A stretch of DNA of 64,000 nucleotides from Actinokineospora alba (GCF_004362515.1 NZ_SNXU01000001.1:6572001-6636000); one strand, 5' to 3'. Shown: positions 16,949 to 25,340, numbered from the stretch's first letter. The notes: a model not told the origin generated them from the sequence alone. A program made the numbers and translations.

Positions 16949-18293
16949 GGACCTTCTCCCAGTCGGTCACCGCGGCGTCGTAGGCGGTCACTTCGACCTT
17001 GGCCGCGTTGAGGTAGTGCTCGACCACATCGTCGCCGAAGGCGAGCCGGGCGGCTTTGCTGTTCGCCAGCACCTCGGCCGCTTCCCGCAGCGTCGTGGGC
17101 ACAGTGGGCCTGCCCGAGGTGTAGGCGTTGCCGGTCAGCGCGGGCTCCAGCGGCAGTTCGTTGTCGATGCCGTGCAGCCCGGCCGCGATCATCGCCGCCA
17201 CCGCGAGATACGGGTTGACGTCGCCGCCCGGCACCCGGTTCTCCACCCGCAGCGACTCGCCGTGCCCGACCACGCGCAGCGCGCAGGTGCGGTTGTCCAC
17301 CCCCCAGGCGATCGCGGTGGGCGCGAAACTCCCCGGCACATAACGCTTGTAGGAGTTGATGTTGGGCGCGTAGAAGTAGGTGAACTCGCGCAGGCAGGCC
17401 AGTTGGCCTGCGAGGAAGTGCTCCATCAGCGGCGAGAAGCCCGCTTCGGACTCACCGGCGAGTACGGCCTCGCCGTCGGTGGCGCGCAGGCTCAGGTGGA
17501 TATGACAGGAGTTGCCTTCGCGCTGGTCGTACTTGGCCATGAAGGTCAGGCTCTTGCCCTCCTGGGCCGCGATCTCCTTCGCGCCGGTCTTGTAGATGCT
17601 GTGATTGTCGCAAGTGGACAGCGCGTCGGTGTAGCGGAACGCGATCTCGTGCTGGCCGGGCGCGCATTCGCCCTTGGCCGACTCCACATACATCCCGGCG
17701 GCGGTCATCTCGTTGCGGATGCGGCGCAGCAGCGGCTCGACGCGGCCGGTCCCGATCATCGAGTAGTCGACGTTGTACTGGTTCGACGGCGTCAGGTCGC
17801 GGTAGCCGCGCTGCCAGGCCTGCTCGTAGGTGTCGTCGAAGACGACGAACTCCAGTTCGGTGCCGACATAGGCGCCCAGGCCGCGCTCGGCGAGCCGGTC
17901 GAGCTGGCGGCGCAGCACCTGCCGGGGCGACGGCGCGACGTCGCCGCCGCCGACCCACTCGACGTCGGCGAGGACCAGGGCGGTGCCCTCCTGCCAGGGA
18001 ACCAGGCGCAGGGTGTCCAGGTCGGGCCGCAGGACGCAGTCGCCGTATCCCCTTTCCCACGAGGAGATCTCGAAACCGTCGACGGTGTTCATGTCGACGT
18101 CCACCGCCAGCAGGTAGTTGCAGGCCTCGGTGGCGTGCGGGACGACCTCGGCGAGGAAGTACTCCGCCCCGCACCGCTTGCCCTGCAGTCGGCCCTGCAT
18201 GTCGGTGATCGCCACCAGCACGGTGTCGACCGTGCCCGCGTCGACCAGCGCCCGCAGCTCCGCCACGGTGAGCATGCCCTTGCGTCGCCCCAT
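16929..18293 (-). CDS. Glutamine-synthetase-like gamma-glutamyl-amine ligase (GlnA4/PuuA type)
   Basis: 454 residues with GS catalytic motifs: GTELEFVVF, KGECAPGQHEIAF, NSCHIHLSL, NSYKRYVPGSFAPT and ENRVPGGDVNPYLA. It lacks the adenylylation context of housekeeping GlnA and lies in a catabolic operon with a hydrolase and an aldehyde dehydrogenase, as in PuuA or the GlnA3/GlnA4 enzymes of Streptomyces. GlnA4 makes gamma-glutamylethanolamide. The divergent ethanolamine-type permease and nearby phospholipase favour ethanolamine over putrescine. Start at ATG 18293 after GGGAGG; M7 (18275) is an alternative. Confidence 0.88.
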   Translation of the reverse strand: MGRRKGMLTVAELRALVDAGTVDTVLVAITDMQGRLQGKRCGAEYFLAEVVPHATEACNYLLAVDVDMNTVDGFEISSWERGYGDCVLRPDLDTLRLVPWQEGTALVLADVEWVGGGDVAPSPRQVLRRQLDRLAERGLGAYVGTELEFVVFDDTYEQAWQRGYRDLTPSNQYNVDYSMIGTGRVEPLLRRIRNEMTAAGMYVESAKGECAPGQHEIAFRYTDALSTCDNHSIYKTGAKEIAAQEGKSLTFMAKYDQREGNSCHIHLSLRATDGEAVLAGESEAGFSPLMEHFLAGQLACLREFTYFYAPNINSYKRYVPGSFAPTAIAWGVDNRTCALRVVGHGESLRVENRVPGGDVNPYLAVAAMIAAGLHGIDNELPLEPALTGNAYTSGRPTVPTTLREAAEVLANSKAARLAFGDDVVEHYLNAAKVEVTAYDAAVTDWEKVRAFERL

Positions 18294-18315
18294 CGCCGTC
18301 CACCTCCCGCTCGTT

Positions 18316-18339
18316 CAATGGAGCATTTGTAGCCCATTA
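18316..18339. promoter_or_regulatory. Dyad operator upstream of the ligase operon
   Basis: CAATGG-N12-CCATTA, matching the 13256-13279 site in arms and spacing; read on the opposite strand both continue into GGTTTAATGG. It starts 22 nt upstream of the ligase ATG, nearly the same distance as in the phosphatase operon. A half-site TGACCCAT also occurs at 18455-18462, 14-21 nt before the permease GTG. Confidence 0.62.
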
Positions 18340-18475
18340 AACCTTGGGTGTCCACAGCCGGTTCTGGTCAAAACGGGTTCGCGCAGTAACACTTGACAAG
18401 AACGTGAGAGCGGCGGAACCTCTAGCACACTTTAAAGGACCGCCCACGGCCCATTGACCCATCTCGGGAGGCACC

Positions 18476-19939
18476 GTGTCCGTGCACCGGAACCGCGAGC
18501 ACGTCGAATACAGCGAAGTCGACGCGGACTATCTGCGGCAGCGGCAGCTCAAACGGGGAGCCGCGGGGTGGCTGCTGCTGGCCGGACTCGGGGTCTCCTA
18601 TGTCATCTCCGGCGACTTCGCCGGCTGGAACTTCGGCCTGGCCAAGGGCGGCTGGGGCGGGCTGCTCATCGCGACCGTGCTGATGGCGGTCATGTACGGC
18701 TGCATGGTGTTCGGGCTCGCGGAGATGTCCTCGGCCCTGCCCGTCGCGGGCGCGGGATACGGCTTCGCGCGCCGCGCGCTCGGCCCGCTCGGCGGGTTCG
18801 CGACTGGTGTGGCCATTCTGATCGAGTACTCGATAGCCCCGGCCGCCATCGCGGTGTTCATCGGCGGCTACGTCGAGGCGCTCGGGTTGTTCGGGCTGAC
18901 GAACAGCTGGCCGGTGTACCTGGCGTGCTACCTGATCTTCATCGGCATCCACCTGCGTGGCGTCGGCGAGGCGCTGCGGGTGATGTTCGCGATCACCGCG
19001 GTCGCGGTTGTGGCGCTGGTGGCCTTCGTGGTCGGCATGGTGCCGAAGTTCGACGCGGGCAAGCTGCTCGACATCCCCGCCACCGACGCGTTCGGCGCCA
19101 GCGCCTTCCTGCCGTTCGGTATCACCGGTGTGCTGGCCGCGCTCGTCTACGGCATCTGGTTCTTCCTTGCGGTGGAAGGGGTCCCGCTCGCCGCGGAGGA
19201 GGCGCGCGACCCGAAGCGGGACATGCCGCGCGGCATCATCGCCGCGATGGGCGCGCTGACCGTGTTCGCCGCGCTGATCCTGCTGGTCGCCCCCGGCGGC
19301 TCCGGCTCGGCCGCGATCGCCAACTCGAACAACCCGTTGGTGGACTCGGTGAAGCTCGCCTACGGCGGGCAGAACGCGCTGAGCCAGATCATCAACTACG
19401 TCGGCCTCGCGGGCCTGGTCGCCAGCTTCTTCTCCATCATCTACGCGTACTCACGCCAGCTGTTCGCCCTGTCCCGGGCGGGTTACGTGCCGCGCTGGCT
19501 GTCGAAGACGGGCTCGCGCAAGACCCCGGTGCTCGCCCTGATCGTTCCCGGCACCATCGGCTTCGTCCTGGCCACCGTCCTGGCCGCGAAGGACCCGGCG
19601 GCCGCGGGCGCGCTGCTCATCAACATCGCCGTCTTCGGCGCCACGGTGTCCTATGTCCTGCTGAACCTGTCCCACATCGTCCTGCGCAAGCGCGAACCGG
19701 ACCTGGAGCGGCCGTACCGCACGCCCGGCGGCGCCATCACCACCGGCGTGGCCTTGGTGCTCGCGGTGGCCGCGGTGGTCGCCACCTTCCTGGTCGACCT
19801 GGTCGCCGCCGCGATCACCGGCGGCATCTTCCTCGCCGCCCTTGCTTACTTCTGGTTCTACAGCCGCCACCGCCTGGTCGCGAACGCACCCGAGGAGGAG
19901 TTCGCCGCGATCAAGCGCGCCGAAGCCGAACTGAGCTGA
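18476..19939 (+). CDS. APC-superfamily permease, ethanolamine permease-like
   Basis: 487 residues, GTG start 18476 after GGGAGG, with about 12 hydrophobic segments. The N-terminal region (SGDFAGWNFGLAKGGWGG, AEMSSALPVAGAGYGFARRA, ILIEYSIAPAAIAVFIGGY) closely resembles the Eat ethanolamine permease family of the APC superfamily. It is divergently transcribed from the gamma-glutamyl ligase operon, with 182 nt between the starts and a partial operator just before its RBS. Expected role: uptake of ethanolamine or a related small amine as substrate for the ligase. Confidence 0.88.
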   Translation: MSVHRNREHVEYSEVDADYLRQRQLKRGAAGWLLLAGLGVSYVISGDFAGWNFGLAKGGWGGLLIATVLMAVMYGCMVFGLAEMSSALPVAGAGYGFARRALGPLGGFATGVAILIEYSIAPAAIAVFIGGYVEALGLFGLTNSWPVYLACYLIFIGIHLRGVGEALRVMFAITAVAVVALVAFVVGMVPKFDAGKLLDIPATDAFGASAFLPFGITGVLAALVYGIWFFLAVEGVPLAAEEARDPKRDMPRGIIAAMGALTVFAALILLVAPGGSGSAAIANSNNPLVDSVKLAYGGQNALSQIINYVGLAGLVASFFSIIYAYSRQLFALSRAGYVPRWLSKTGSRKTPVLALIVPGTIGFVLATVLAAKDPAAAGALLINIAVFGATVSYVLLNLSHIVLRKREPDLERPYRTPGGAITTGVALVLAVAAVVATFLVDLVAAAITGGIFLAALAYFWFYSRHRLVANAPEEEFAAIKRAEAELS

Positions 19940-19944
19940 GCTAG

Positions 19945-20487
19945 TCAGCAAGCTGGGGGTAGCCAGGCCGGGTCGGTGACGACCTGGTCTGGCGCCACCG
20001 TCATGACGTTGGGGTCCTGTGGCGTTCCCACGCCGAAGCTGAACCCGACCAGGGCGCCCGCGCACGTGCGCACCGCGCCCGGTCCGCCGTCGGTCATCGC
20101 GCCGCGCCAGGAGAGCGGGTCGACGCCGACCCGCCACACCTTCCAGTACGGCTGACCGTCGGCGTGCCCGGCACACGGGTCGGACGCCGGCAGCCCGTCG
20201 ACACGGCAGACGTAGTCGTTGTCCTGATACGCGCCGAGCTGCTGACCGGCGTGCACCGGCACTCCCGCGCCTTCGAGGGCGGCTCGCGCGTCGCCATGGT
20301 GGCCGTGGGCGCAGCGGACGACGACCTCCGGGCGACCCGCGCCGGTGAGGTCGACCGCGACGGTGACCCCATCACTCCCGTCGCACGGTCCCGGTGTCCA
20401 CACCGGACCCGCCGTCGCCGCCTGGGTCGTCGAGGCGACCGCGGACACGGCAAGGGCGAGGGCGGCGAGATGACTACGTAGGGACAC
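19945..20487 (-). CDS. Secreted Cys-containing hypothetical protein
   Basis: 180 residues from GTG 20487, chosen because a signal peptide begins there (SLRSHLAALALAVSAVASTTQA). The mature protein has six Cys (PGPCDG, VVRCAHG, DYVCRVDG, SDPCAGH, RTCAGA, final PPAC), probably disulfide-paired, and a segment VCRVDGLPASDPCAG...YWKVW that resembles small secreted actinobacterial proteins of the DUF4430-like kind. Function unknown. It converges on the permease with a 5-nt gap. Confidence 0.7.
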   Translation of the reverse strand: MSLRSHLAALALAVSAVASTTQAATAGPVWTPGPCDGSDGVTVAVDLTGAGRPEVVVRCAHGHHGDARAALEGAGVPVHAGQQLGAYQDNDYVCRVDGLPASDPCAGHADGQPYWKVWRVGVDPLSWRGAMTDGGPGAVRTCAGALVGFSFGVGTPQDPNVMTVAPDQVVTDPAWLPPAC

Positions 20488-20696
20488 GGTCCGAACGTAT
20501 GGGCATCGTCCCCGTGGCGCAGGCCCAGCGGCGTGATCAACCGGAAAGTAGTCCAAATCACCCTATATAGCGGCGCGAATTCAGCCTGTTTGCCGGATTC
20601 GACGGCATATGCCCGTTTCCAGGAACTTGCGAATGGGTTAACACAGGTCAAAGATCGAGCTCATTCTCTTGTGCGTCATCCACCTGGGTGATCACT

Positions 20697-20724
20697 CCGG
20701 ACGGGCGTATCGACGCCCGTCCGG
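20697..20724. promoter_or_regulatory. Perfect 11-bp stem hairpin / palindrome before the carbonic anhydrase
   Basis: CCGGACGGGCG (20697-20707) and CGCCCGTCCGG (20714-20724) are exact complements around the 6-nt loop TATCGA. It ends 21 nt upstream of the GTG at 20746, so it lies either in the 5' leader or over the promoter. Terminator, leader hairpin or operator are all possible. Confidence 0.55.
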
Positions 20725-20745
20725 GACCCGAAAGGTTCTGAGCCC

Positions 20746-21486
20746 GTGGCACGTCGTGGCCTCATCATCGTTCCTCTCGTGCTCGCCGCAACCATGGTCA
20801 CCGCCACCGGCGGGGCCGCGCACTCGCGGGAGCCAACCCAAAGCCCGATCGACGTCACCTTCGACGCGATCAGATTCGACCCCGCCCAGCCCAAGCTCTC
20901 GGTCTCCTACGGGCGCACGGATGTGGAGCTGGAGTACGTCCGCAAGGACCTGTCCAGCCCGACCGGATGCGCCACGCGCCATGCGGAGGAGACCGAGGAA
21001 GCCGCGGTCGAACCGGGTTCGGGACACGTCACGCTGGCAGGCGTGCGCTACGACCTGGTCCAGTTCCACTTCCACACGCCCGCCGAGCACCGCGTCGGCG
21101 GACGAGCGGATCCGCTCGAGATGCACCTGGTCCACCGCTCCGCCGATGGCAAGCTGGTGGTCATCGGGGTGCCGCTGCGCCCGGGCGCGCGGTCCACTGT
21201 CGACACGGTGTTGTCCAGACTGGCGCCGGAATGCGGCGAACCGGTCGACGTGCCCGACATCGATCTCGCAACCCTGCTGCCCGCCAACCGCCTCATGCTG
21301 GGCTACACCGGTTCGCTCACCACCGCGCCGTTCACCGAAGGGGTGCGGTGGTACCTGACGACGCCCCTGACCGTGTCGCCGGCGACGATCGCGCGCTTTC
21401 AGGGGATGTTCACCAGTGGCAACGCCCGGTCGGTGCAGCCGCTCAATGGCCGAAACCTGGTGCTGACTCCGCGACTCGGCGGCTGA
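20746..21486 (+). CDS. Secreted alpha-type carbonic anhydrase
   Basis: 246 residues with a signal peptide (ARRGLIIVPLVLAATMVTATGGAAH). Alpha-CA motifs are clear: QSPIDV near residue 32, zinc ligands in LVQFHFHTPAEH, the third His in EMHLVHR, and TTAPFTEGVRWYL with the Thr that orients the zinc-bound hydroxide. Function: extracytoplasmic interconversion of CO2 and bicarbonate. Two Cys (TGCATRH, PECGEP) may form the disulfide usual in bacterial alpha-CAs. Confidence 0.93.
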   Translation: MARRGLIIVPLVLAATMVTATGGAAHSREPTQSPIDVTFDAIRFDPAQPKLSVSYGRTDVELEYVRKDLSSPTGCATRHAEETEEAAVEPGSGHVTLAGVRYDLVQFHFHTPAEHRVGGRADPLEMHLVHRSADGKLVVIGVPLRPGARSTVDTVLSRLAPECGEPVDVPDIDLATLLPANRLMLGYTGSLTTAPFTEGVRWYLTTPLTVSPATIARFQGMFTSGNARSVQPLNGRNLVLTPRLGG

Positions 21487-21626
21487 GCGGCACTTGGCCG
21501 TTCCGCCGACGCGTCCCGCGTTCGGCCGGTACGCTCGCCTCCGCGTCGATGCCGCTATGTCGGTCGCTGGGGATGACACGCGCAGCTGGGATGTCTCCAC
21601 GTCCGGTCACCAGATTGGAGCTGTTC

Positions 21627-22343
21627 GTGGGTTTCCCTCGATCCGTGTTGTCCCTGGCCGTGATCGCCTCGACCGTGCTGGTGGCGGGCTGCCAAAGCGG
21701 CGGCGACACCGGAACAGGCGCCACACCCGAGCAGCGGGCTGACCAGTCCACTGGGAAGCCCGCCGAGCCCGCCGAGCCCGCCGCGGACATCGAGGTGGTC
21801 GAGACGGGTGCGGCGACCGGCCGGATGTTCGCCGTGGTGCGCAACAACGAGTCCCGCGTCGTGGTGGCCCGACTCGAGTTCCACCCGGTGGACGCGGCGG
21901 GCGCTCCCGTTTCCGCGATCGGGGATTCCGCGGTCGTGGTGCTGCCCGCGTCGAGCACGATCCCGGTGGCCATGGATCTCGGCTCGAAGGTGCCCGCCAA
22001 GGTCACCGTCGACCTCAAACCGACCGACGCGAAGGTGAAGCCCGCGGGCGACGGCGATTTCGCGGACAAGTCGGCGACGCTCACCGGCGACGGCACCCGG
22101 ACGCCGTGGCAGGTGAAGACCTCGTTCACGAACGGCTACGCCGAAGCCATCGAGAACCATTTCTCCGTGCTGATCTGCCGAGACGCAGCGAGCAAAGTGG
22201 TCGCGGCGGTGACCTGGGGCTTTTCCGCTGCCCCTGGTGAAACGGTCACCAAGGACCACGACTTCCAGTACGGCGTGATGGAAATCAAGGGGACGCCCAC
22301 GAAGTGCGAGGTGTTTCCCCGGCTCGCGGCCGACTTCGAGTAA
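21627..22343 (+). CDS. Putative lipoprotein of unknown function
   Basis: 238 residues from GTG 21627, with GGAG 7 nt upstream; the frame is open much further upstream but that part overlaps the carbonic anhydrase. A lipoprotein signal is clear (RSVLSLAVIASTVLVAGCQS, lipobox VAGC near residue 20). Then comes a disordered Pro/Ala/Glu linker and a globular part with two beta-sandwich-like repeats (VVRNNESRVVVARLEFHPV, VKTSFTNGYAEAIENHFSV). No family recognised. Confidence 0.8.
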   Translation: MGFPRSVLSLAVIASTVLVAGCQSGGDTGTGATPEQRADQSTGKPAEPAEPAADIEVVETGAATGRMFAVVRNNESRVVVARLEFHPVDAAGAPVSAIGDSAVVVLPASSTIPVAMDLGSKVPAKVTVDLKPTDAKVKPAGDGDFADKSATLTGDGTRTPWQVKTSFTNGYAEAIENHFSVLICRDAASKVVAAVTWGFSAAPGETVTKDHDFQYGVMEIKGTPTKCEVFPRLAADFE

Positions 22344-22347
22344 CCAC

Positions 22348-22758
22348 TCAGGTTGCTTGCCGGGGTGTGTCGAGCGCGTCGCCGTGTCGGTGCACGACTT
22401 TCCACTCGCCGTCTTCCCGGCGGTAGATCTGGGTGGCGCGGAGCGTGTACTTGGAGAGTTCGCCGTTGGTGAGGCACTCGATGTGCTCGTACCCGACGGT
22501 GTACGCCAGATCGCCGACCACGTCGGCGGCGAGCAGCTCGAACTCATAGGACTGGGCTCCCGAGAAGCGCTCGGCGAGCCAGTCGAACGTGGCGTCCACC
22601 TCCGCGCGACCGACGGCCACCCACGCGGCCCCGAGAATGCTGACCGGCTCCCGGCGCGACCAGATCTCGCGCCGGGGGTCCGCGTCGCCGTCGTGGACGG
22701 CGATCTCGGCGGCGCGCAGCCGCGTGTTCACCCACTTGAGGAATTCCGGATCGTCCAT
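22348..22758 (-). CDS. SnoaL/NTF2-like protein
   Basis: 136 residues with the cone-shaped NTF2 fold pattern: an N-terminal helix, WSRREPVSILGAAW, the VDATFDWLAERF segment, and the C-terminal strand TLRATQIYRREDGEWKVVHRHGD typical of DUF4440/SnoaL-like proteins. These may be small-molecule isomerases or binding proteins; the substrate is unknown. Convergent with the lipoprotein gene, 4 nt apart. Confidence 0.82.
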   Translation of the reverse strand: MDDPEFLKWVNTRLRAAEIAVHDGDADPRREIWSRREPVSILGAAWVAVGRAEVDATFDWLAERFSGAQSYEFELLAADVVGDLAYTVGYEHIECLTNGELSKYTLRATQIYRREDGEWKVVHRHGDALDTPRQAT

Positions 22759-22851
22759 TGTGGCCTCTCAGGGGAGCCGATCGGGTGATTCAGGACCCAC
22801 AACCAGGGTAGCGACGCTGAGCCTGCCGGGCAGCGCGTCGGCGTGGACAGC

Positions 22852-23265
22852 TCAGGCGCCATTCGGCAGTTCGAGGGGCACGGTGTAGAACCGGATCTCG
22901 TGTCCGTCCGGGTCGTGCGCACCCAGAAGGACCCAGCCGACCGGCGTGCGGTGCACGCCGTCGTGCGTCTCCCCCATCGACGTCAGATGGTCCGCCAGCG
23001 CGTCGATGGCGTCTTTGCCGGGGACGCCGATCGCGAAGTAGTCGAACCCCGCAGCCGCCGCGGCTCGCGCCGGGTCGAGTCGGATCGCCATGCCAGGCCC
23101 GCCGTTGGGGTGGCCCATGGCGATTCCCATGAGGACGCCGTCCTCCACGAACTCGGTCATCGTCGCGTAGCCGAGGCGGCTCTCGTACCACGCCAGCGAC
23201 CGCTGGATGTCGGTGACGGGCAGCTTGAGGTGGTGAATGCCGTCGAGCAGCGGGGCCTGCGCCAT
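22852..23265 (-). CDS. VOC-family (glyoxalase/bleomycin-resistance-like) protein
   Basis: 137 residues with paired beta-alpha-beta-beta-beta modules: GIHHLKLPVTDIQRSLAWYESRLGY at the N-terminus and VGWVLLGAHDPDGHEIRFY at the C-terminus. The His of HHLKLP and Glu of HEIRFY are the usual metal ligands. It is divergent from the TetR gene and shares the 47-nt region holding two TetR-like dyads, so it is probably controlled by that regulator. Confidence 0.88.
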   Translation of the reverse strand: MAQAPLLDGIHHLKLPVTDIQRSLAWYESRLGYATMTEFVEDGVLMGIAMGHPNGGPGMAIRLDPARAAAAAGFDYFAIGVPGKDAIDALADHLTSMGETHDGVHRTPVGWVLLGAHDPDGHEIRFYTVPLELPNGA

Positions 23266-23286
23266 GGTCGCCTCCTTGGACCTAAA

Positions 23287-23321
23287 TGCAGTGACACTGC
23301 ACTTATGCAGTTATGCTGCAT
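23287..23321. promoter_or_regulatory. Two tandem TGCAG-type dyads between VOC and TetR genes
   Basis: TGCAGT-N3-ACTGCA (23287-23301) and ATGCAG-N5-CTGCAT (23305-23321) sit side by side in the 47-59 nt divergent region. They have the size and position expected of a TetR autoregulatory operator that also controls the VOC gene. The second overlaps a possible upstream ATG (23313) of the TetR gene, arguing for the start at 23325. Confidence 0.65.
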
Positions 23322-23324
23322 CTC

Positions 23325-23972
23325 ATGGCTGAGACTGTCAAGAAGGACCTCCGGGCGGCCCGCCGGGCCGAGACCGAGGCCCGGGTGGTGGCGGCGGCGA
23401 CCGAGCTGTTCCTCGAACAGGGCTACGCGGCGACCACCCTGGCGGAGGTGACGCGGCGAGCCGGACTCGCCGAGCGCACGGTCTACGTCCGGTTCGCGAC
23501 CAAGGCCGCGGTGCTCGTCCGCTGCCTTGAGGTGGCGATCGCGGGCGGGCCCGAGCGGGTCGCGGTCGCCGAGAGCGACTCGTTCGCCGCGGCGATGTCC
23601 GCGCCGAGCGTCGAGAAGCGGGTCCGGGCGATGGCCGAGCTCAGCGGCGAGCTGATGGAGCGCACCGGGCCGCTGTTGGCGGTCGCGCGGCAGGCCGAGG
23701 CCACCGAGGCCGTCATCGCCGAGATGGCGCGCGCCGGACGCGACGACACCCGCCGCGCGCTGACCGGCTTCGTCCGGGCGATGGCCGCCGACGGCTTGCT
23801 GCCCCCCGACCGCGACCTCGACTGGCTCGCCGAAACGGTCGCGGTCACCGGCCAGGCCGAGACCTACCTCCTCCTCGCGGGCACGACCGGCTGGACCGCC
23901 GCCGCCTACCGCGACTGGCTCACCACGACCTGGTCCCATCTCCTCGGCCAACCCTCGACACCGCGGGGCTAA
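23325..23972 (+). CDS. TetR-family transcriptional regulator
   Basis: 215 residues from ATG 23325 (MAETVKKDLRAARRAETEA). The N-terminal HTH is typical: RVVAAATELFLEQGYAATTLAEVTRRAGLAERTVYVRFATKAAVLV. The C-terminal ligand-binding region is Ala/Arg-rich helices. It is divergent from the VOC gene across two palindromes. The inducer is unknown. Confidence 0.9.
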   Translation: MAETVKKDLRAARRAETEARVVAAATELFLEQGYAATTLAEVTRRAGLAERTVYVRFATKAAVLVRCLEVAIAGGPERVAVAESDSFAAAMSAPSVEKRVRAMAELSGELMERTGPLLAVARQAEATEAVIAEMARAGRDDTRRALTGFVRAMAADGLLPPDRDLDWLAETVAVTGQAETYLLLAGTTGWTAAAYRDWLTTTWSHLLGQPSTPRG

Positions 23973-24988
23973 CCGCTCGTGCGCCACACACTCGGGGCGT
24001 AGCCGTGCCTGCGCTTGAAGGCGCGGCTGAACGCCTCCTCCGACTCGTATCCGACGCGCCGGGCGATCGTCGCGACCCCGAGGTCGGACCCGGCGAGCAG
24101 GTCCTCGGCGACGTGCATCCGCCAGCCGGTGAGGTACCGGATCGGCGCGATGCCAAGAACCTCCCGGAACCGCTCGTCGAGCACAGTGGCCGACACGCGG
24201 GCGATCCGGGCAAGGTCGGCGACCGTCCACTTGCGCTCAGGTGACTCGTGGATCGCGGCCAGCGGCGGCGCGAGCACCGGGTCGCGCAGGGCCGCCATCC
24301 AGCCGGTCGGGGCCGCGGGCGCGCCCGCCAGGTGCAGTTTCAGCACCTCGCGCAACAACACCTCGGGCAGCTCCGGCGGCGCCGCGATGCGGTGCGCCGT
24401 GACCGGGGAGGTCTGGTCGGCGGCGTACTCGATGCTCGCGCGCACCCAGTCCCGGGCCCGCCCCTGCGGCGGGCGGACCACGAACACCGGCGGGAAAGCG
24501 CGCAGCCGCGGGTCGAACAGGGGGTCGTCGCAGGCGAGGTACCCGCACACCAGGTCGGTGCGCTCACCGCCGCGCCCGTGTCGGATCACCGGCATGCTCG
24601 CCCACGGCGGCGGGTCGATCAGGGTCAGCACCGAGACCGGCTCGACCTCGGTGGCCCCACCCATCCGGTGCTCGTCGCCGTAGGGCAGCACGATCACGTC
24701 GCCCGCCTCGGCCCAGTGCCGGTCGTGCCCGGCCTCGATCCAGCACCGCCCGCGGGCGACGACGTGGAACAGGATCACCCGCGGACTCCCCGGGTGCAGC
24801 AGCGACGCGGCGTCGCGGGCGGGCAGCGATTCGTAGCTCCAGCCCTCGGTGTACTCCCCGCGCAGGAAAATCGCGCCCCGCAGCCGCAGCCGAGCGAGCG
24901 CGTCGGCCGAAGCCACCACGGCGGCGTCCCGGTCAGGTACGGCGGGCGCGCGGTCATGGGTCTGGGTGCGACCCCGCATGAGACTCAT
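23969..24988 (-). CDS. AraC-family regulator with N-terminal cupin
   Basis: About 339 residues from ATG 24988; a GTG at 25012 and ATG 24979 are alternatives. The N-terminal half is cupin-like (GSPRVILFHVVARGRCWIE, WAEAGDVIVLPYGDEHRMG), as in the AraC_N/cupin_6 group. The C-terminal AraC HTH pair has KWTVADLARIARVSATVLDERFREVLGIAPIRYL and LGVATIARRVGYESEEAFSRAFKRRHGYAPS. It is divergent from the DUF4242 gene, 35 nt apart, a likely target. Confidence 0.9.
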   Translation of the reverse strand: MSLMRGRTQTHDRAPAVPDRDAAVVASADALARLRLRGAIFLRGEYTEGWSYESLPARDAASLLHPGSPRVILFHVVARGRCWIEAGHDRHWAEAGDVIVLPYGDEHRMGGATEVEPVSVLTLIDPPPWASMPVIRHGRGGERTDLVCGYLACDDPLFDPRLRAFPPVFVVRPPQGRARDWVRASIEYAADQTSPVTAHRIAAPPELPEVLLREVLKLHLAGAPAAPTGWMAALRDPVLAPPLAAIHESPERKWTVADLARIARVSATVLDERFREVLGIAPIRYLTGWRMHVAEDLLAGSDLGVATIARRVGYESEEAFSRAFKRRHGYAPSVWRTSG

Positions 24989-25023
24989 GGTGACAGAACG
25001 GCATCCCGACACAAGGAGGAGAA

Positions 25024-25278
25024 ATGCCCCTCTTCATGGACGTCCACGAACAGCTCCCCGACGGCGCCTCGGCGTCCGACGTGGCGGGCGCGCACAAGGC
25101 CGATCTCGAGACCCAGGCCCAGTACGGCGTCAACTACAAGAGCTACTGGGTCGACGACGTGAACGGCAAGGTGTTCTGCCTCGTCGAGGCGCCGGACGCG
25201 GAATCCGCGGTCCGGGTGCACCGTGAGGCCCACGGCCTGGTGGCCGACCACATCTACGAGGTGGTCGAGGGCAGCTGA
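25024..25278 (+). CDS. DUF4242 small protein
   Basis: 84 residues with a strong RBS (AAGGAGGAG). It matches the DUF4242 pattern: FMDVHEQLPDG, YKSYWVDDVNGKVFCLVEAPDAES and VHREAHGLVADHIYEV. A Streptomyces member has been described as a nickel-binding ferredoxin-like dimer; no catalytic role is settled. Divergent from the AraC regulator. Confidence 0.88.
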   Translation: MPLFMDVHEQLPDGASASDVAGAHKADLETQAQYGVNYKSYWVDDVNGKVFCLVEAPDAESAVRVHREAHGLVADHIYEVVEGS

Positions 25279-25340
25279 CCCGCCCGACCACGACTGCGGC
25301 GGCCACGAGCGAACGGGCCGCCGCTGTCGTATCGCGATTC

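Noticed and set aside
20967..21626. Upstream part of the open frame leading into the lipoprotein gene
   Set aside because: Out of frame with and inside the carbonic anhydrase; the lipoprotein signal and RBS place the start at 21627.
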